Source of the DNA: Lachnospiraceae bacterium oral taxon 500
GTDB lineage: Bacteria; Bacillota; Clostridia; Lachnospirales; Vallitaleaceae
NCBI GenBank assembly: GCA_002999035.1
Contig: CP027241.1
Location: 1,367,001-1,431,000, forward strand
Reading direction: 5' to 3'
DNA length: 64,000 nt
Shown: piece by piece, positions 15,380 to 25,848 of the stretch
How the letters are laid out: each line of letters begins with the position of its first letter
Position numbering within the stretch: the first letter of the stretch is position 1
Program-made: the position numbers and the translations under genes
Notes under the pieces: generated by a model
What the model was told of the DNA's origin: nothing
The model's input: the letters and a program-made list of their open reading frames with translations, nothing else
Databases searched by the model: none

Positions 15380-18300
15380 ATGGCAAATCAGCGGAAAAAT
15401 AGTGGAAGTAGGGAAGAACGGCCAAAGACGGTAACTCTGCCGCGGAAAAATGCCGGAAAAACAGCGGCTAAACGGACACCGGCCGCCAAACGGCGGACGC
15501 GGCAAATGCCGGTCAAGCAGTATGAGGCAATTATGCTGGCGCTGATGGGGCTGGCGGTATTGCTGGCGATTGCTGTTTATTTTAAAAGCAGCGGTCGGCT
15601 GCTGAGTGCATTTGCTTATTTTTTATTCGGTTTGACCGGAGTTACGGCGTATTTGCTGCCGGTGGTTATTTTTGTGGCGGCGCTGTTTAAAGCCTTTAAT
15701 CAGGGCAATCAAAGATTGGACGATAAAATTAAGCTGGTCAGTTCGGCCCTCTTGATTTTGTCTGCTTTTGTGCATATTTTGTCCGTCCGGCAACCGCAAA
15801 TCAACCTGACGATTGGCGGTGAATACTTGTTTTTTCCTGCACTGGCCAATTATTTTCGGGTGTCGGGGCGCTACCGAATGAGCGGCGGCTTTATCGGCGG
15901 TCTGTTTGGCGACTGCCTTTTGCTGCTGCTGGGCCGGTGGGGCGGAATTGTTTTTTTGCTGGTGCTGTTCGGCCTGACTTTATTGGTTTTGACCGAAGTC
16001 AGTCTGGTTCAGGTTTTGACGTTGATCAAGCGGCTAGTGCAGGCGGTTTATGCCCGGATTAAGCGGGGAATCGCAGAGCGCCGGCAGGCGGCTCAGGCCA
16101 GGGCCGAGGGTAGTCAGGACTGGGAGCAAAGTATTATTGAGGCGGAGCTGGCGGAACGCCGGGCAGCGGGGCAAGAAGAAACTGCCGGCTCTCTTGACGT
16201 TCCGGCGGATAAGAAAAAGAAGAAAAAACGCTCCTTTATTGATGTAAGACTTTTTGACCGGGAGGAAGCGCTGGAGGATGCGCCGGATGAGTTTTCATCG
16301 GCAGCCGGTCAGGCGGCTAAAGCGGATGAAGCGGACAGTGCTTTGCCGGAAAACCAGGATTTAGAGGCGGGCAGCGGCCAAAACCGGCCGGAGTCGGAAA
16401 GACCGGAATATGTCGAAGAAATTGCCGCCCAATTAGCGGCGGAAACGGTAGCTGGGGCGGCGGAAACCGTGCAGCCGCCAGATAAGCAAGAGGTACCGAA
16501 AACAGAAGAAGCATCGGATATGCCAAAAACGCAGGAAATCCAGGCGGCGGCGGGGGCAGCGGAGCAAAACCGCAATGCAGGGAGTAGCCGGTCAGCCGGT
16601 CAAGCGCAGGAAGCGGGAGAAACAGCAGACAACCGAGCGCAGACGGGAAATAGCCAAAAACCGGTGAAAACCTCCGCTGAAAACAGTTCCAAGGCAGGGG
16701 AAATTGCCGGTTCAGAGCAGGCGGAGGGCAATGCGCAGCAGGCGATTCAGGCGGAATTGGAGTTAAGTCAACCGACGCGAAGTTATTTCTTCCCGCCGCT
16801 GGAGATGTTAAAGGAACCAAAGCCGGCCGCGACCGGAGAAAGCGGCTTGATCGAAAACAATGTCCGCAAGCTGGAGGAAACTCTGCATAGCTTTGGTGTC
16901 AGTGCCAAGGTGATTAATGTCAGTCAGGGTCCAACGGTGACGCGCTATGAGATTCAGCCGGCGCAGGGAGTTAAGGTCAGCCGGATTGTCAATTTGGCGG
17001 ACGATATTGCCTTAAACTTGGCGGCTGCCGGAATCCGAATGGAAGCGCCGATTCCGGGCAAATCCGCCATCGGGATTGAAGTGCCGAACCGGGAAGCGGG
17101 CTCGGTTATGCTGCGGGAAGTCATTGATTCGCCCGAATTTCAAAGGTCAAGCACCAAGCTGTCCTTTGGTCTGGGTAAGGACATTACCGGCCGGGTACTG
17201 GTCACGGATATCGGTAAAATGCCGCATTTACTGATTGCCGGCGCAACCGGCTCGGGCAAATCGGTGTGTATCAATACTTTGATTGTGTCGCTCCTTTATA
17301 AAGCCAAGCCCGAGGAAGTCAGGCTTCTAATGATTGACCCGAAAGTGGTGGAACTGTCGATTTACAACGGGATTCCGCATTTGCTGATTCCGGTGGTAAC
17401 GGATGCGAAAAAAGCGGCCGGAGCGTTAAACTGGGCTGTTCAGGAAATGAATGACCGCTATAAATTATTTGCTGCCGCCGGAGTGCGCGATTTAAAGGGC
17501 TACAATCAGGCAGTGGAGGAAAAAGGCGACACGCCCAAGCTCCCGCAGATTGTGATTATTGTTGATGAGTTGGCGGATTTGATGATGGTGGCCTCCAATG
17601 AAGTTGAGGATGCGATTTGCCGGCTGGCGCAAATGGCCAGAGCGGCCGGTCTGCATTTGATTATTGCGACCCAAAGACCGTCGGTTGATGTTATCACCGG
17701 TTTGATTAAAGCCAATGTACCGAGCCGGATTGCCTTTAATGTGTCGTCCGGTACTGATTCTCGAACAATTATTGATATGAACGGAGCGGAAAAGCTTCTG
17801 GGCAAGGGCGATATGCTCTTTTATCCGGTCGGCTATCCGAAGCCCGTGCGGATTCAGGGGGCGTTTATTTCCGACCATGAGGTGGAAAATATCGTTGAAT
17901 ATTTAAAAACGCAGCAGCAGACGCAATACAACCAAAAAGTGATGAATCATTTAAACCGGGCGGACGATACGGCGGCCGGAAGTGATAATAAAGATGATTT
18001 GGATGAATTGTTTGCCGATGCCTTGGAATTGGTGGTCGATAAGGAAAGAGCATCGGCTTCGATGCTGCAAAGATATTTCCGGATTGGTTTTAACCGGGCG
18101 GCTCGGCTGCTTGACCAACTGACCGAAGCGGGTTATGTCGGCGAGGAGCAGGGCTCCAAGCCCAGAGAGGTGCTGCTCACCCGGCGGGAATGGCAGCAGC
18201 TAAAGGATAAGGCCGATGCAGCTGACAGCCAGACAAGAGATGCCGGCTTATCAGAGGATAATTTTCATTCGGTGTCGGCGGAAACGCCAAAATTATCGCC

Positions 18301-18541
18301 ATTGGCCGGCGACGGGGTAGCGGAGCAAAGTTCCGGCTCGGTGGTGACGGAAGAAATGCCGCTGACCGCCACAGGGATGGGAGCGGCGGAAGCAGGTGCA
18401 GCGGCCGAAGAGGCGTCAGCTATGCCTGCTGCCGGAGAGCGGCCGGAAGCGGAATTTGCCTCGGAATATCAGGAGCAGGAGCCGGAAGAGGTCAATGATG
18501 CGATTAACGATATTTGGGAAGAACTGCGCAACAGGGATTAA
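15380..18541 (+). CDS. FtsK/SpoIIIE family DNA translocase
   Basis: Septum-anchored DNA pump, 1053 aa. Residues about 45-215 hold four membrane helices. Residues about 225-470 are an Ala/Glu/Gln-rich low-complexity linker. The motor has alpha/beta domains from about 485 with Walker A GATGSGKS near 620-628 and Walker [13 protein letters not shown] near 718-729. The winged-helix gamma domain that reads oriented chromosome sequences is at about 870-938 ([32 protein letters not shown]). Odd: a further Ala/Glu-rich tail of about 115 aa follows gamma, where most family members stop. ATG with AAGGTGGG site. Its position before rimO and pgsA (with fhs and folD in between) matches a common Clostridia order. 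It could serve division or sporulation. Confidence 0.93.
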   Translation: MANQRKNSGSREERPKTVTLPRKNAGKTAAKRTPAAKRRTRQMPVKQYEAIMLALMGLAVLLAIAVYFKSSGRLLSAFAYFLFGLTGVTAYLLPVVIFVAALFKAFNQGNQRLDDKIKLVSSALLILSAFVHILSVRQPQINLTIGGEYLFFPALANYFRVSGRYRMSGGFIGGLFGDCLLLLLGRWGGIVFLLVLFGLTLLVLTEVSLVQVLTLIKRLVQAVYARIKRGIAERRQAAQARAEGSQDWEQSIIEAELAERRAAGQEETAGSLDVPADKKKKKKRSFIDVRLFDREEALEDAPDEFSSAAGQAAKADEADSALPENQDLEAGSGQNRPESERPEYVEEIAAQLAAETVAGAAETVQPPDKQEVPKTEEASDMPKTQEIQAAAGAAEQNRNAGSSRSAGQAQEAGETADNRAQTGNSQKPVKTSAENSSKAGEIAGSEQAEGNAQQAIQAELELSQPTRSYFFPPLEMLKEPKPAATGESGLIENNVRKLEETLHSFGVSAKVINVSQGPTVTRYEIQPAQGVKVSRIVNLADDIALNLAAAGIRMEAPIPGKSAIGIEVPNREAGSVMLREVIDSPEFQRSSTKLSFGLGKDITGRVLVTDIGKMPHLLIAGATGSGKSVCINTLIVSLLYKAKPEEVRLLMIDPKVVELSIYNGIPHLLIPVVTDAKKAAGALNWAVQEMNDRYKLFAAAGVRDLKGYNQAVEEKGDTPKLPQIVIIVDELADLMMVASNEVEDAICRLAQMARAAGLHLIIATQRPSVDVITGLIKANVPSRIAFNVSSGTDSRTIIDMNGAEKLLGKGDMLFYPVGYPKPVRIQGAFISDHEVENIVEYLKTQQQTQYNQKVMNHLNRADDTAAGSDNKDDLDELFADALELVVDKERASASMLQRYFRIGFNRAARLLDQLTEAGYVGEEQGSKPREVLLTRREWQQLKDKADAADSQTRDAGLSEDNFHSVSAETPKLSPLAGDGVAEQSSGSVVTEEMPLTATGMGAAEAGAAAEEASAMPAAGERPEAEFASEYQEQEPEEVNDAINDIWEELRNRD

Positions 18542-18558
18542 TCTGGTTTTATTCATAA

Positions 18559-18685
18559 CTCAACTTTTCCCTGATTGAAGTGCTGCGCGCTTGGGCGGAC
18601 GGCCTACCCCTTGTCGGAAGCGCCGCTTTCTGCCCGGGCGGTCTGGCTAAAAAAGACGGTTCTGACGAGCATGGGAAAGCTGAGT
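18559..18685 (-). mobile_element. MITE-like element, copy C
   Basis: 127 bp, ends CTCAACTTTTCCC and GGGAAAGCTGAG, perfect 7-bp flanking direct repeat TTCATAA (18552-18558 and 18686-18692). Starts 17 bp after the ftsK stop. Internal modules are degraded but keep the CCCGGGCGG core and the AAAAAAGAC..GTTCTGACGA end. Confidence 0.85.
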
Positions 18686-18762
18686 TCATAAAATCATGGC
18701 ATAGAGCGTGAAAATTACGAAAAAATTAGAGTTTCGGTTAGAGGGGAGGATGGCGAAAGGTT

Positions 18763-19623
18763 ATGAGTGGTTTATTAAAAAGACCGTTTGATAAAACAAG
18801 CGAAGATTTTGACAAAGAATTTTGCGGAGAAATTGTCGAACTTTTGATTGTTACTTTAAAAGGAGTAAATGGAGCGGCAGTCCTAAAGGATGGATACAAC
18901 CTGCCGTCGGTTCATTTTGCGGCATCTGTGAATGTGGAAACAAAGGAATTTTCTGACGTTGAGGGACGGCTTGAATGGCTGGTAAGTCCGGAGGAAAAGG
19001 AAGAAAAAGGTTGGATTTATCGATTTGAGCCTTATAAAATACACCATATAAAATGCAGGAAAAGACCGGCTATGACATTGGAGCCTTATATGGCAGAAGT
19101 AGCGAATAACTGTTATCGCCTGCTGGAATATATGGGGGAGGGTCAATCAGACAGCAGATTGGAGGCGCTGATTGCGGAATACTTAAAGCCGGTTGTAATC
19201 AAAGACGCAATAGGTGAATTTACATTAAACAGAGCTTATTCATGGTTTGAGGGAAGCGTTGATTTCAACGGGAACAAAGTTAGTGTGATGCTGGATGCAA
19301 ATAAAAATGATAAGCTGCCGCCGAAATCTTTTTCTCATTTGAAAAAGTTTATTGAGGATATCGAAAACCGAGATTCTAAAATACGGGAATTTATCGTAAA
19401 AGAATTATGGGAAACGGCCGAAGATTGGATAGACTCGGAGGAAGCGGACAGTTTAACAGAAGAGTACTTTTATAATTCCTTATATCTTGGGGAGTTGTCC
19501 ATCAGCGAGGCAGGAGGATTAACATTATATTATGGGGATGAAAAGGAAATTTTTGCAGGCCATGCGATAGAAATTAGTGCTAAGATAAACGGCGAGATAG
19601 AGGGCGCAACATTGGTAGGGTAG
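18763..19623 (+). CDS. DUF2262-like protein of unknown function
   Basis: Soluble acidic protein, 286 aa, no signal peptide or membrane helix. The C-terminal 145 residues (from VIKDAIGEFTLNRAYSWFEGSVDF to the end GHAIEISAKINGEIEGATLVG) match the pattern I know as DUF2262: an LNR..SWFEG start, a helical middle and a final GH.I.V...GE...A strand pair. The N-terminal part (VHFAASVNVETKEFSDVEGRLEWLVSPEE.., FEPYKIHHIKCRKRP) is the partner domain usually found before it. ATG with a GGGGAGG site 14 bp upstream and AAAGG closer. It sits alone between MITE copy C and fhs and is more AT-rich than its neighbours. No function is known to me. Confidence 0.65.
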   Translation: MSGLLKRPFDKTSEDFDKEFCGEIVELLIVTLKGVNGAAVLKDGYNLPSVHFAASVNVETKEFSDVEGRLEWLVSPEEKEEKGWIYRFEPYKIHHIKCRKRPAMTLEPYMAEVANNCYRLLEYMGEGQSDSRLEALIAEYLKPVVIKDAIGEFTLNRAYSWFEGSVDFNGNKVSVMLDANKNDKLPPKSFSHLKKFIEDIENRDSKIREFIVKELWETAEDWIDSEEADSLTEEYFYNSLYLGELSISEAGGLTLYYGDEKEIFAGHAIEISAKINGEIEGATLVG

Positions 19624-19659
19624 TGATAAAAACAGGCTGTAACGCAGAAAGGATAAAAC

Positions 19660-21327
19660 ATGCTGAGTGATATTGAAATTGCCGGTCAGGCGAAAAAAGA
19701 GGACATTCGGAAAGTGGCGGCAGGACTCGGGATTCAGGAAAGCGAGTTGATTCCCTATGGCTATGATAAGGCCAAACTGTCCGATGAACTGTGGGATAGA
19801 GTGAAAGATAATCCGGATGGCAAGCTGATTTTGGTGACAGCAATCAATCCGACTCCGGCCGGAGAGGGCAAGACCACGGTGACGGTCGGTTTGGGACAGG
19901 CTTTTCACCGTTTGGGGCAAAAGGCAGTGATTGCGCTGCGTGAGCCATCAATGGGGCCGTGTATGGGCATGAAGGGCGGCGCAGCCGGCGGCGGCTGGTC
20001 GCAGGTTATTCCGATGGAGGATATCAATCTGCATTTTACCGGCGATATTCATGCTGTGACCAGCGCCCACAATTTGCTGGCGGCGATGCTGGATAATCAT
20101 TTGCAGCAGGGAAATGCTCTGCGGATTGACGTCAAGCGGATTGTCTGGAAGCGGGTCATGGATATGAATGACCGGGTGCTGCGCCATATTGCGGTTGGTT
20201 TGGGCAGCAAGGGCAATGGCGTTATGCGTGAGGACAGTTTTCAAATCAGCGTTGCCTCCGAGGTGATGGCGATTTTGTGTTTGGCATTGGATATAGACGA
20301 TTTGAAAGAGCGCCTGCGCCGGATTATTGTGGCATATAGTGTTGACGGCGAGCCGGTCAGAGCCGGCGACCTGAAAGCGGAGGGCGCTATGGCGGCTTTG
20401 CTTAAAGATGCGATTAAGCCCAATTTAGTACAGACTTTGGAGAATTCTCCCTGCATTATTCATGGCGGACCGTTTGCCAATATTGCTCACGGCTGCAACA
20501 GCGTTCGGGCGACTAAGTATGCCTTGAAGCTGGCCGATTATGTGATTACCGAGGCTGGTTTCGGTGCGGATTTGGGGGCGGAAAAGTTCTTGGATATTAA
20601 GTGCCGGGCAGTCGGCTTAAAACCGGCGGCGGTGGTGCTGGTGGCCACGGTCAGAGCCTTGAAATACAATGGCGGCGTCAGCCGGGAAAGCTTGGCTGAG
20701 CCGAATGTCGAGGCGCTGCACCGGGGGATTGTTAATTTGGAAAAGCATATCGAAAATATTGGCAAATACGGCGTGCCGGTGGTAGTGACGGTCAATCGCT
20801 TTGTAACTGACAGTGAAGAGGAAATTGCCGTGATTGAAAAGGCTTGCCAAAGGCTGGGGGCGGATTTTTGTCCGGCCGAGGTCTGGGCGAAGGGCGGCGC
20901 CGGCGGAACGGCGCTGGCCGAAACGCTGATGCGCGTGATGGACAACAAGGCCAGTCACTATCAGCCGCTCTATCCTTTGCTGATGCCGATTGAGGAAAAA
21001 GTGGAGCGGATTGCCCGGGAAATTTACGGAGCGGCGGCAGTGTCCTTTTCACCGGCGGCCCAAAATACAATCAAGCAAATCCGGGCGCTGGGCATGGAAG
21101 AACTGCCGGTTTGTATTGCCAAAACGCAATACTCTTTGTCGGACGACCCCAAGCAGTTGGGCCGGCCGGAGGGCTTTACCATTACAGTCCGGGAAATCAG
21201 TCTTTCTGCCGGGGCGGGTTTTATCGTTTGCCTGACCGGCGATATCATGACTATGCCGGGGTTGCCCAAGCAGCCGGCGGCCGAGCAGATTGATGTAGTG
21301 GATGGTCGGATTGTGGGGCTATTCTAA
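19660..21327 (+). CDS. fhs: formate-tetrahydrofolate ligase
   Basis: ATP-dependent ligase making 10-formyl-THF from formate and THF, the entry of formate into one-carbon metabolism and the first folate step of the methyl branch in acetogens. 555 aa, the usual bacterial length. P-loop [19 protein letters not shown] lies at about 65-83; further signatures are [18 protein letters not shown] (about 94-111) and the [13 protein letters not shown] stretch (about 128-140). ATG with AGAAAGGA site. folD follows about 250 bp downstream in the same direction, with MITE copy D between them, so the C1 pair is together. Confidence 0.96.
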   Translation: MLSDIEIAGQAKKEDIRKVAAGLGIQESELIPYGYDKAKLSDELWDRVKDNPDGKLILVTAINPTPAGEGKTTVTVGLGQAFHRLGQKAVIALREPSMGPCMGMKGGAAGGGWSQVIPMEDINLHFTGDIHAVTSAHNLLAAMLDNHLQQGNALRIDVKRIVWKRVMDMNDRVLRHIAVGLGSKGNGVMREDSFQISVASEVMAILCLALDIDDLKERLRRIIVAYSVDGEPVRAGDLKAEGAMAALLKDAIKPNLVQTLENSPCIIHGGPFANIAHGCNSVRATKYALKLADYVITEAGFGADLGAEKFLDIKCRAVGLKPAAVVLVATVRALKYNGGVSRESLAEPNVEALHRGIVNLEKHIENIGKYGVPVVVTVNRFVTDSEEEIAVIEKACQRLGADFCPAEVWAKGGAGGTALAETLMRVMDNKASHYQPLYPLLMPIEEKVERIAREIYGAAAVSFSPAAQNTIKQIRALGMEELPVCIAKTQYSLSDDPKQLGRPEGFTITVREISLSAGAGFIVCLTGDIMTMPGLPKQPAAEQIDVVDGRIVGLF

Positions 21328-21415
21328 GCGGGAAATTGAAAAAAATTGACTAAAAAGAAACGAATCGGAGCACTCGGCTGATTGGGGATTGCTGGAATGG
21401 GATTTTAAGCAGTAA

Positions 21416-21506
21416 GTCAACTTCCCGTGTTCGTCAAAACAGTCTTTTCGGGCAGATTGCCCGCCTGGACAGAAGTGTGCAGCACTGTGAACAGGGGGAA
21501 GCTGGG
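21416..21506 (+). mobile_element. MITE-like element, copy D (short form)
   Basis: 91 bp, degraded ends GTCAACTTCCC and GGGAAGCTGGG, flanked by GCAGTAA (21409-21415) and ACAGTAA (21507-21513), a 6/7 match. Contains the GTTCGTC..ACAGTCTTTT left end and one GAAGTGTGCAGCACT hairpin module. Lies between fhs and folD. Nothing else is seen in 21328-21576. Confidence 0.7.
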
Positions 21507-21576
21507 ACAGTAAGCAAGAACGGCAAAAGATCAAGCGCAGCGAAGGAATGAAGCAGAATGCTTGGAAGGAGCGGAC

Positions 21577-22437
21577 ATGCAGATTATAGATGGAAAAGCG
21601 GTTTCAGAAAAAATACTGACCGAGCTGAAAGCGGAGGTGGAGCAGTGCCTGGCCGCCGGGATTCAGCCGGCTTTGGCGGTGGTTTGGGTGGATGATGACC
21701 CGGCCAGCGCGATTTATGTCAGAAACAAGGAAAGAGCCTGCGCCAAGGTTGGGATTCGAGCGGAAACCTATCATTTGCCGGCGGACAGCCGGGAAGATGA
21801 GGTATTGGCACTGTTGGAGCGCCTAGATGCGGATCCGGCGATTCATGCGATTTTATTGCAGCTGCCGGTGCCGGAGCATTTAAATAGCGAGCGGCTGTTA
21901 GCGGCTATTTCAGCGGAGAAAGATGTGGATGGCTTTCATCCGCAGAATATGGGGAAATTGGCTTTGCAAAAAGCAGCGCTTTCCCCTTGTACGCCGACCG
22001 GGGTAATGGAACTTCTGAAGCATTATCAAATACCGGTCGCCGGTCAGGAATGTGTGGTCGTCGGGCGCAGCAATATTGTCGGCAAGCCAATGGCATTGTT
22101 GCTTCTAAATGCCCACGGCACGGTTACGATTTGCCATTCTAAAACTCAAAACTTAAAAGAGATTTGCCGGCGGGCGGATATCCTGGTGGCGGCGGTGGGA
22201 AAAGCCAAGATGATTACCAGCGACTATATTAAACCGGGGGCAGCAGTGATTGACGTAGGGATTCATCGTTTGCCGGACGGCAAGCTGTGCGGCGATGTGG
22301 ATGACAGTCTTGGCCACGCGGCGTATTTGACGCCGGTGCCGGGCGGTGTTGGGCCGATGACGATTGCCATGCTGATGAAAAACTGTCTGACCGCAGCACG
22401 AGCGCAAAGCGCAAAAAATAGAGCGGATGATAGGTGA
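21577..22437 (+). CDS. folD: bifunctional methylenetetrahydrofolate dehydrogenase / methenyltetrahydrofolate cyclohydrolase
   Basis: Interconverts 5,10-methylene-, methenyl- and 10-formyl-THF using NADP or NAD; cytoplasmic dimer. 286 aa, family length. Catalytic block YVRNKERACAKVGI with its lysine is near residue 50; LLQLPVPEHL near 91-100; the Rossmann signature VVVGRSNIVGKPMALLL near 157-173; and the C-terminal PGGVGPMTIAMLMKN. ATG 21577 is chosen because AAGGAG lies 6 bp before it; a TTG five codons upstream is in frame but its ribosome site is poor. Works with the Fhs product encoded upstream. The end of the gene is followed by MITE copy E. Confidence 0.95.
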   Translation: MQIIDGKAVSEKILTELKAEVEQCLAAGIQPALAVVWVDDDPASAIYVRNKERACAKVGIRAETYHLPADSREDEVLALLERLDADPAIHAILLQLPVPEHLNSERLLAAISAEKDVDGFHPQNMGKLALQKAALSPCTPTGVMELLKHYQIPVAGQECVVVGRSNIVGKPMALLLLNAHGTVTICHSKTQNLKEICRRADILVAAVGKAKMITSDYIKPGAAVIDVGIHRLPDGKLCGDVDDSLGHAAYLTPVPGGVGPMTIAMLMKNCLTAARAQSAKNRADDR

Positions 22438-22464
22438 AAAGACATTAGATTTGCTTGCTAAAAA

Positions 22465-22662
22465 ATGGGTTCGTCTGCAAAAAAAGACGGTGCCGTTCTG
22501 CTTGGCTTTTGGCTGCTGCGGAAATGGAGAATTTTGTTTGAAGCGGAGCTTTCGATCAGGCAGGTTGCCCGCCCGTGCAGAAACGCATAGCGTTTCGACC
22601 AGGGGCAGACCACCCGCCCGGGAAGAAAAGTACGTAGTGTTTTGGTAGGGGAAATTGGGTTA
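22465..22662 (+). mobile_element. MITE-like element, copy E (degraded)
   Basis: Right end GGGGAAATTGGG still recognisable and hairpin GAAACGC-ata-GCGTTTC (22580-22596) perfect, followed by CGACCAGGG; a GTTCGTC..AAAAAAAGAC segment at the left is probably the decayed left end. No flanking duplication. Fills the folD-rimO gap. Confidence 0.5.
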
Positions 22663-22682
22663 ATAAAGTAATAGGAGAAAAT

Positions 22683-24023
22683 GTGGAATATAAAATATAT
22701 GTAGAATCACTGGGCTGTGATAAGAACTTGGTTGATACTGAGGTGATGCTGGGGCGGCTGAGCAAAAAGGGCTGCCGGATTGTGCTTTCGCCCGAGGAAG
22801 CGGATATTGCAATCATTAATACCTGCAGTTTTATTCACGACGCAAAAAAGGAAAGTGTCGACTCGATCTTGGCGTTGGCGGAAGAAAAAAAGGCCGGCCG
22901 CCTGCCTAAAATTATTGTCACCGGTTGTTTATCGGAACTTTACCGGGAGCAAATCCGCCGGGAGATTCCAGAGGTGGACGGGGTATTGGGTGCGACCAAT
23001 ACCGACCGGATTGAGGAACTGGTTGAGAGCATTATGGCCGGGCAGAGCCGGGAAATTTTTGACAGTCCCGACTATGACGCTGCGGTTTTTTTGGAAAGAA
23101 TTTCGGAAAGCGGCAAATACTATGGCTTTTTAAAGATTGCCGAGGGCTGCGACAATCACTGCACCTATTGCATTATTCCCAAATTAAGAGGGAAGTTTCG
23201 CAGCCGGGAAATGGACAGTTTGGTGGAGGAAACCAAGTATTTAGCAGCGCAGGGCAAGCGGGAGCTGATTTTGGTGGCGCAGGACGTGGGCAAATACGGC
23301 GTGGATTTGTATGGCCGGCGGGCGCTGCCCGAACTGCTGGAAAAGCTGGCGGCGGTGGAGGGCATTGACTGGATTCGGCTGCTCTATGTTTACCCGGAAG
23401 ACGTAACGGACGAGCTGATTGCCGCTATAAAAAAGGGCTATGCCCTGCCGTATTTGGATATGCCTTTGCAGCATGCCGACGATGAGATTTTAAGGAAAAT
23501 GGCGCGTAAGTCAACAGCGGCTCAGCTGCGGGCACTCGTTGCCAAACTGCGCCGGGAAATTCCGGATATTTGTCTGCGAACTACTTTTATTACCGGTTTT
23601 CCGGGAGAAAGCGAAGAAAACTTTGCTAATTTACTGGCGTTTTTGCAGGAAATGAAGTTTGACCGGGTAGGGGTCTTCCCTTATTCCAAGGAAGAGAATA
23701 CGCCGGCGGCTCGGATGAAGGAGCAGGTACCGGCCCGGCTCAAGAAAAAGCGGCAAAAGGAACTGATGCTGGCTCAACAGGTGATTACCTTTGCCAAAAA
23801 CGAGGAGCTAATTGGCCGTGAGTTTCGGGTGATGATTGACGCATATTTGCCGCAGGATGGGGTTTATATCGGCCGCACTTACCGGGATGCGCCGGAGGTG
23901 GATGGTTATGTGTTTGTCGAAAGCAGACGGGAGCTTTTATCCGGCGATATGGTCAGGGTCAGGATTACCGCGGTCAATGAGTATGACTTGATAGGAGAAG
24001 AAATAGATGAACTTAGCGAATAA
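22683..24023 (+). CDS. rimO: ribosomal protein S12 methylthiotransferase
   Basis: Radical-SAM enzyme that adds a methylthio group to an aspartate of ribosomal protein uS12. 446 aa, normal length. N-terminal MTTase domain with ESLGCDKNLVD (first cluster Cys near 13) and further Cys in INTCSF and VTGCLSE; radical SAM cluster Cys156, Cys160, Cys163 in GCDNHCTYCIIPKLRGKFRSR, the RimO-type signature; C-terminal TRAM domain (about 375-446). Start is GTG 22683 with AGGAG 8 bp upstream; it gives the family N-terminus. The 3' end overlaps pgsA by 17 bp, so the two are coupled, as in many Firmicutes. Confidence 0.95.
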   Translation: MEYKIYVESLGCDKNLVDTEVMLGRLSKKGCRIVLSPEEADIAIINTCSFIHDAKKESVDSILALAEEKKAGRLPKIIVTGCLSELYREQIRREIPEVDGVLGATNTDRIEELVESIMAGQSREIFDSPDYDAAVFLERISESGKYYGFLKIAEGCDNHCTYCIIPKLRGKFRSREMDSLVEETKYLAAQGKRELILVAQDVGKYGVDLYGRRALPELLEKLAAVEGIDWIRLLYVYPEDVTDELIAAIKKGYALPYLDMPLQHADDEILRKMARKSTAAQLRALVAKLRREIPDICLRTTFITGFPGESEENFANLLAFLQEMKFDRVGVFPYSKEENTPAARMKEQVPARLKKKRQKELMLAQQVITFAKNEELIGREFRVMIDAYLPQDGVYIGRTYRDAPEVDGYVFVESRRELLSGDMVRVRITAVNEYDLIGEEIDELSE

Positions 24024-24546
24024 ATTAACGATGTTTCGAATCATTCTGATTCCGTTTTTCCTGTTGGCTTTGTATTTGCTGCCCTTTCCCTGGGGGCGGT
24101 ATATCGGCGTGGGTCTGTTTATTGTGGCGGCGCTGACCGATTTTGCCGATGGCTATATTGCTCGCAAATATAAGATGATTACTAATTTCGGTAAGTTCAT
24201 GGATCCGCTGGCCGACAAGATGCTGGTCGGGGCGGCGCTGATTTATTTAACCGAAAGCCAGATTGTGCCGGCCTGGGCAACGGTGGTGATTATCAGCCGG
24301 GAATTTTTAATCAGCGGCTTTCGCCTGATTGCCGCAGAAAAGGGGCAGGTCATTGCCGCCGGATTTTGGGGCAAGGTCAAGACTGCTTTTACTTTGGTGG
24401 CATTGCCGGTCTTACTCCTGCCGCTGCCGCTGGATCACGCATTTATGCCGACCGTTAATTTGATTTTGATCTTTTTCATGGTGCTGCTGACAGTGCTTTC
24501 AGCCGCCGATTATCTGGCTAAGAATAAGGGGGTACTGAAGGAGTAA
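24007..24546 (+). CDS. pgsA: CDP-diacylglycerol-glycerol-3-phosphate 3-phosphatidyltransferase
   Basis: Membrane enzyme making phosphatidylglycerol phosphate, the committed step to phosphatidylglycerol and cardiolipin. 179 aa with about five helices. The CDP-alcohol phosphotransferase motif DG..AR..G..D..D is complete in DGYIARKYKM..NFGKFMDPLADK at about residues 48-72. ATG overlaps the end of rimO; AGGAG-like site inside rimO. Start MNLANKLTMFRI is the family N-terminus. Confidence 0.95.
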   Translation: MNLANKLTMFRIILIPFFLLALYLLPFPWGRYIGVGLFIVAALTDFADGYIARKYKMITNFGKFMDPLADKMLVGAALIYLTESQIVPAWATVVIISREFLISGFRLIAAEKGQVIAAGFWGKVKTAFTLVALPVLLLPLPLDHAFMPTVNLILIFFMVLLTVLSAADYLAKNKGVLKE

Positions 24547-24613
24547 AAGCGCCGAGCTTGGAGGGGGATTTATGATTAATCTTAGAAAAATTACCTCTCC
24601 ATTTCCCTTTTTG

Positions 24614-24664
24614 CTAAAATATTTATAGGAACGTATTATCGGGGATAAAATATTTTAGTATAAT
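24614..24664 (+). promoter_or_regulatory. AT-rich inverted repeat and promoter before the Rpn remnant
   Basis: Inverted repeat CTAAAATATTTAT (24614-24626) with ATAAAATATTTTAG (24645-24658), then TATAAT at 24659-24664. The perfect -10 lies 15 bp before the start of the broken Rpn-type gene, with AGGAG between. The arms could be an operator. Confidence 0.5.
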
Positions 24665-24678
24665 GAAAGGAGAAAGCA

Positions 24679-25480
24679 ATGTCCAAAGATAAAAAGCTTA
24701 AAACACCCAAAACACAGAAATTAGCGGAAGCGGCGGAAAACCAGAAAAACATTGAACCGGTTGACAATATGTGTTTTACTGTCCGCAATGATTATGCTTT
24801 TAAAAAATTATTCGGACGGCCGGAAAATATTATTATTTTGCAGGACTTCTTGTCAGTAGTGCTGGAACTGGATAAGGATGCGTTTAAGAATATCGTGATT
24901 GAAAATCCGGCAGTGGGTAGCCTGTTGTGTCAGTATCCATATCTTAGGCGAGGAATTTCCGCTGACAGAAGAACTTCATTCGATTTATCGGGTAATGAAT
25001 GTAAAAACTTTTCAGCCGTTTTCGGATGATTTGGAGTTTCATTTTTTGGATTTGACCAAGCTAAAAACCACAGAAGATACAGATTTAGAGCGCTGGCTGC
25101 GGTTTATTCAAACCGAAGACCAAGCAGTTCGGGAAGAATTGGGAAGGAGGAACGCAGTTATGTAATATGTCAATACGGTTATGAATCAGTTTTACGCGGA
25201 CAAAAAAGAACGATTGCGATACGAAACGGCGCTTCGCTATGAATCTGACTGAGCGACGCTGCTGGAGGCGGGTATTGATAAGGGGATTCGGATTAGCGAG
25301 AAACGGGGCGAATAATGCGGCATCCAACTCGGTGAGAAGCGTGGTCTCCAGTGCGGCGAGAAGCAAGGCCGCCGCAGCGAAAAGCTGCAAACCGCCCGAA
25401 ATATGAAAGCGGACGGTCTGCTCATTCCGGCGATTATGAAGTACACTGGCTTGACCGCCGAGCAGATTGCAGAGTTATAA
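24679..25480 (+). pseudogene. Rpn family nuclease / putative transposase (PD-(D/E)XK), broken
   Basis: Remnant of a recombination-promoting nuclease of the Rpn (former transposase_31/PDDEXK_2) family. The intact start (ATG 24679, AAAGGAG site) gives FTVRNDYAFKKLFGRPENIIILQDFLSVVLEL, the classic N-terminus. A frameshift near 24930 moves the product to another frame (GEEFPLTEELHSIYRVMN.., then HFLDLTKL and ERWLRFIQ), followed by in-frame stops at about 25163, 25250 and 25313 with recognisable family sequence after each, ending ARNMKADGLLIPAIMKYTGLTAEQIAEL at 25480. At least four disabling changes mean it is dead. Rpn genes move between genomes and often decay. Confidence 0.85.
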
Positions 25481-25513
25481 GCATTTGAATTAAGGAGCGG
25501 AAAAACTGAACCA

Positions 25514-25690
25514 TTATAAAAATAAATAGAAACTAGAATAAAATAGAGCTTGGTCAGACAGCCCATCCTCAAGCAGGCTGTATAATTCATAGCGCCTAAT
25601 TAGTTGTTCATAGGTTTCAATACTCATTACCGCCAAGTCGCCTTTGCCGTTTTTGGTAATGAAAACAGATAAAGCAAAAACCGAAAAAGA
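25514..25690 (-). pseudogene. Phd/YefM-type antitoxin remnant
   Basis: Minus-strand frame reading VFITKNGKGDLAVMSIETYEQL..RYELYSLLEDGLSD then a short tail and stop at 25514-25516. This is the second half of a Phd/YefM-like antitoxin (the ITKNG..AVM core is the family hallmark); the DNA-binding N-terminal part is missing, so it is a 5'-truncated remnant. A matching toxin does not follow it. Its last 35 bp are repeated at 26356-26390. Confidence 0.7.
25519..25553. repeat. 35-bp direct repeat, copy 1 (antitoxin 3' end)
   Basis: Matches 26356-26390 at 33 of 35 positions. Copy 1 is the 3' end of the antitoxin remnant, so copy 2 is probably the end of a second, otherwise lost, antitoxin gene. Confidence 0.8.
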
Positions 25691-25794
25691 ATAACCTGCA
25701 CCTCAAAGGCCAAATGGTACTATGATAAAAAGATTATAGGAAGATTTGAATGCTGGCAGGAAATCTGACAGTAGGAAAAATACCTTAAAGATGG

Positions 25795-25800
25795 TATAAT
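25795..25800 (+). promoter_or_regulatory. -10 box of the MazG-like gene
   Basis: Extended -10 ATGGTATAAT about 50 bp before the start of the MazG-like gene; the -35 is weak. Confidence 0.5.
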
Positions 25801-25848
25801 ATAACAAAAATAGCGAGAAAAATTTGAATTTGGCGGAGGGAACATACG

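Noticed and set aside
19624-21576. Tetrahydrofolate riboswitch before fhs or folD
   Set aside because: The gaps are filled by coding sequence or by MITE copy D and none of the conserved THF riboswitch motifs is visible.
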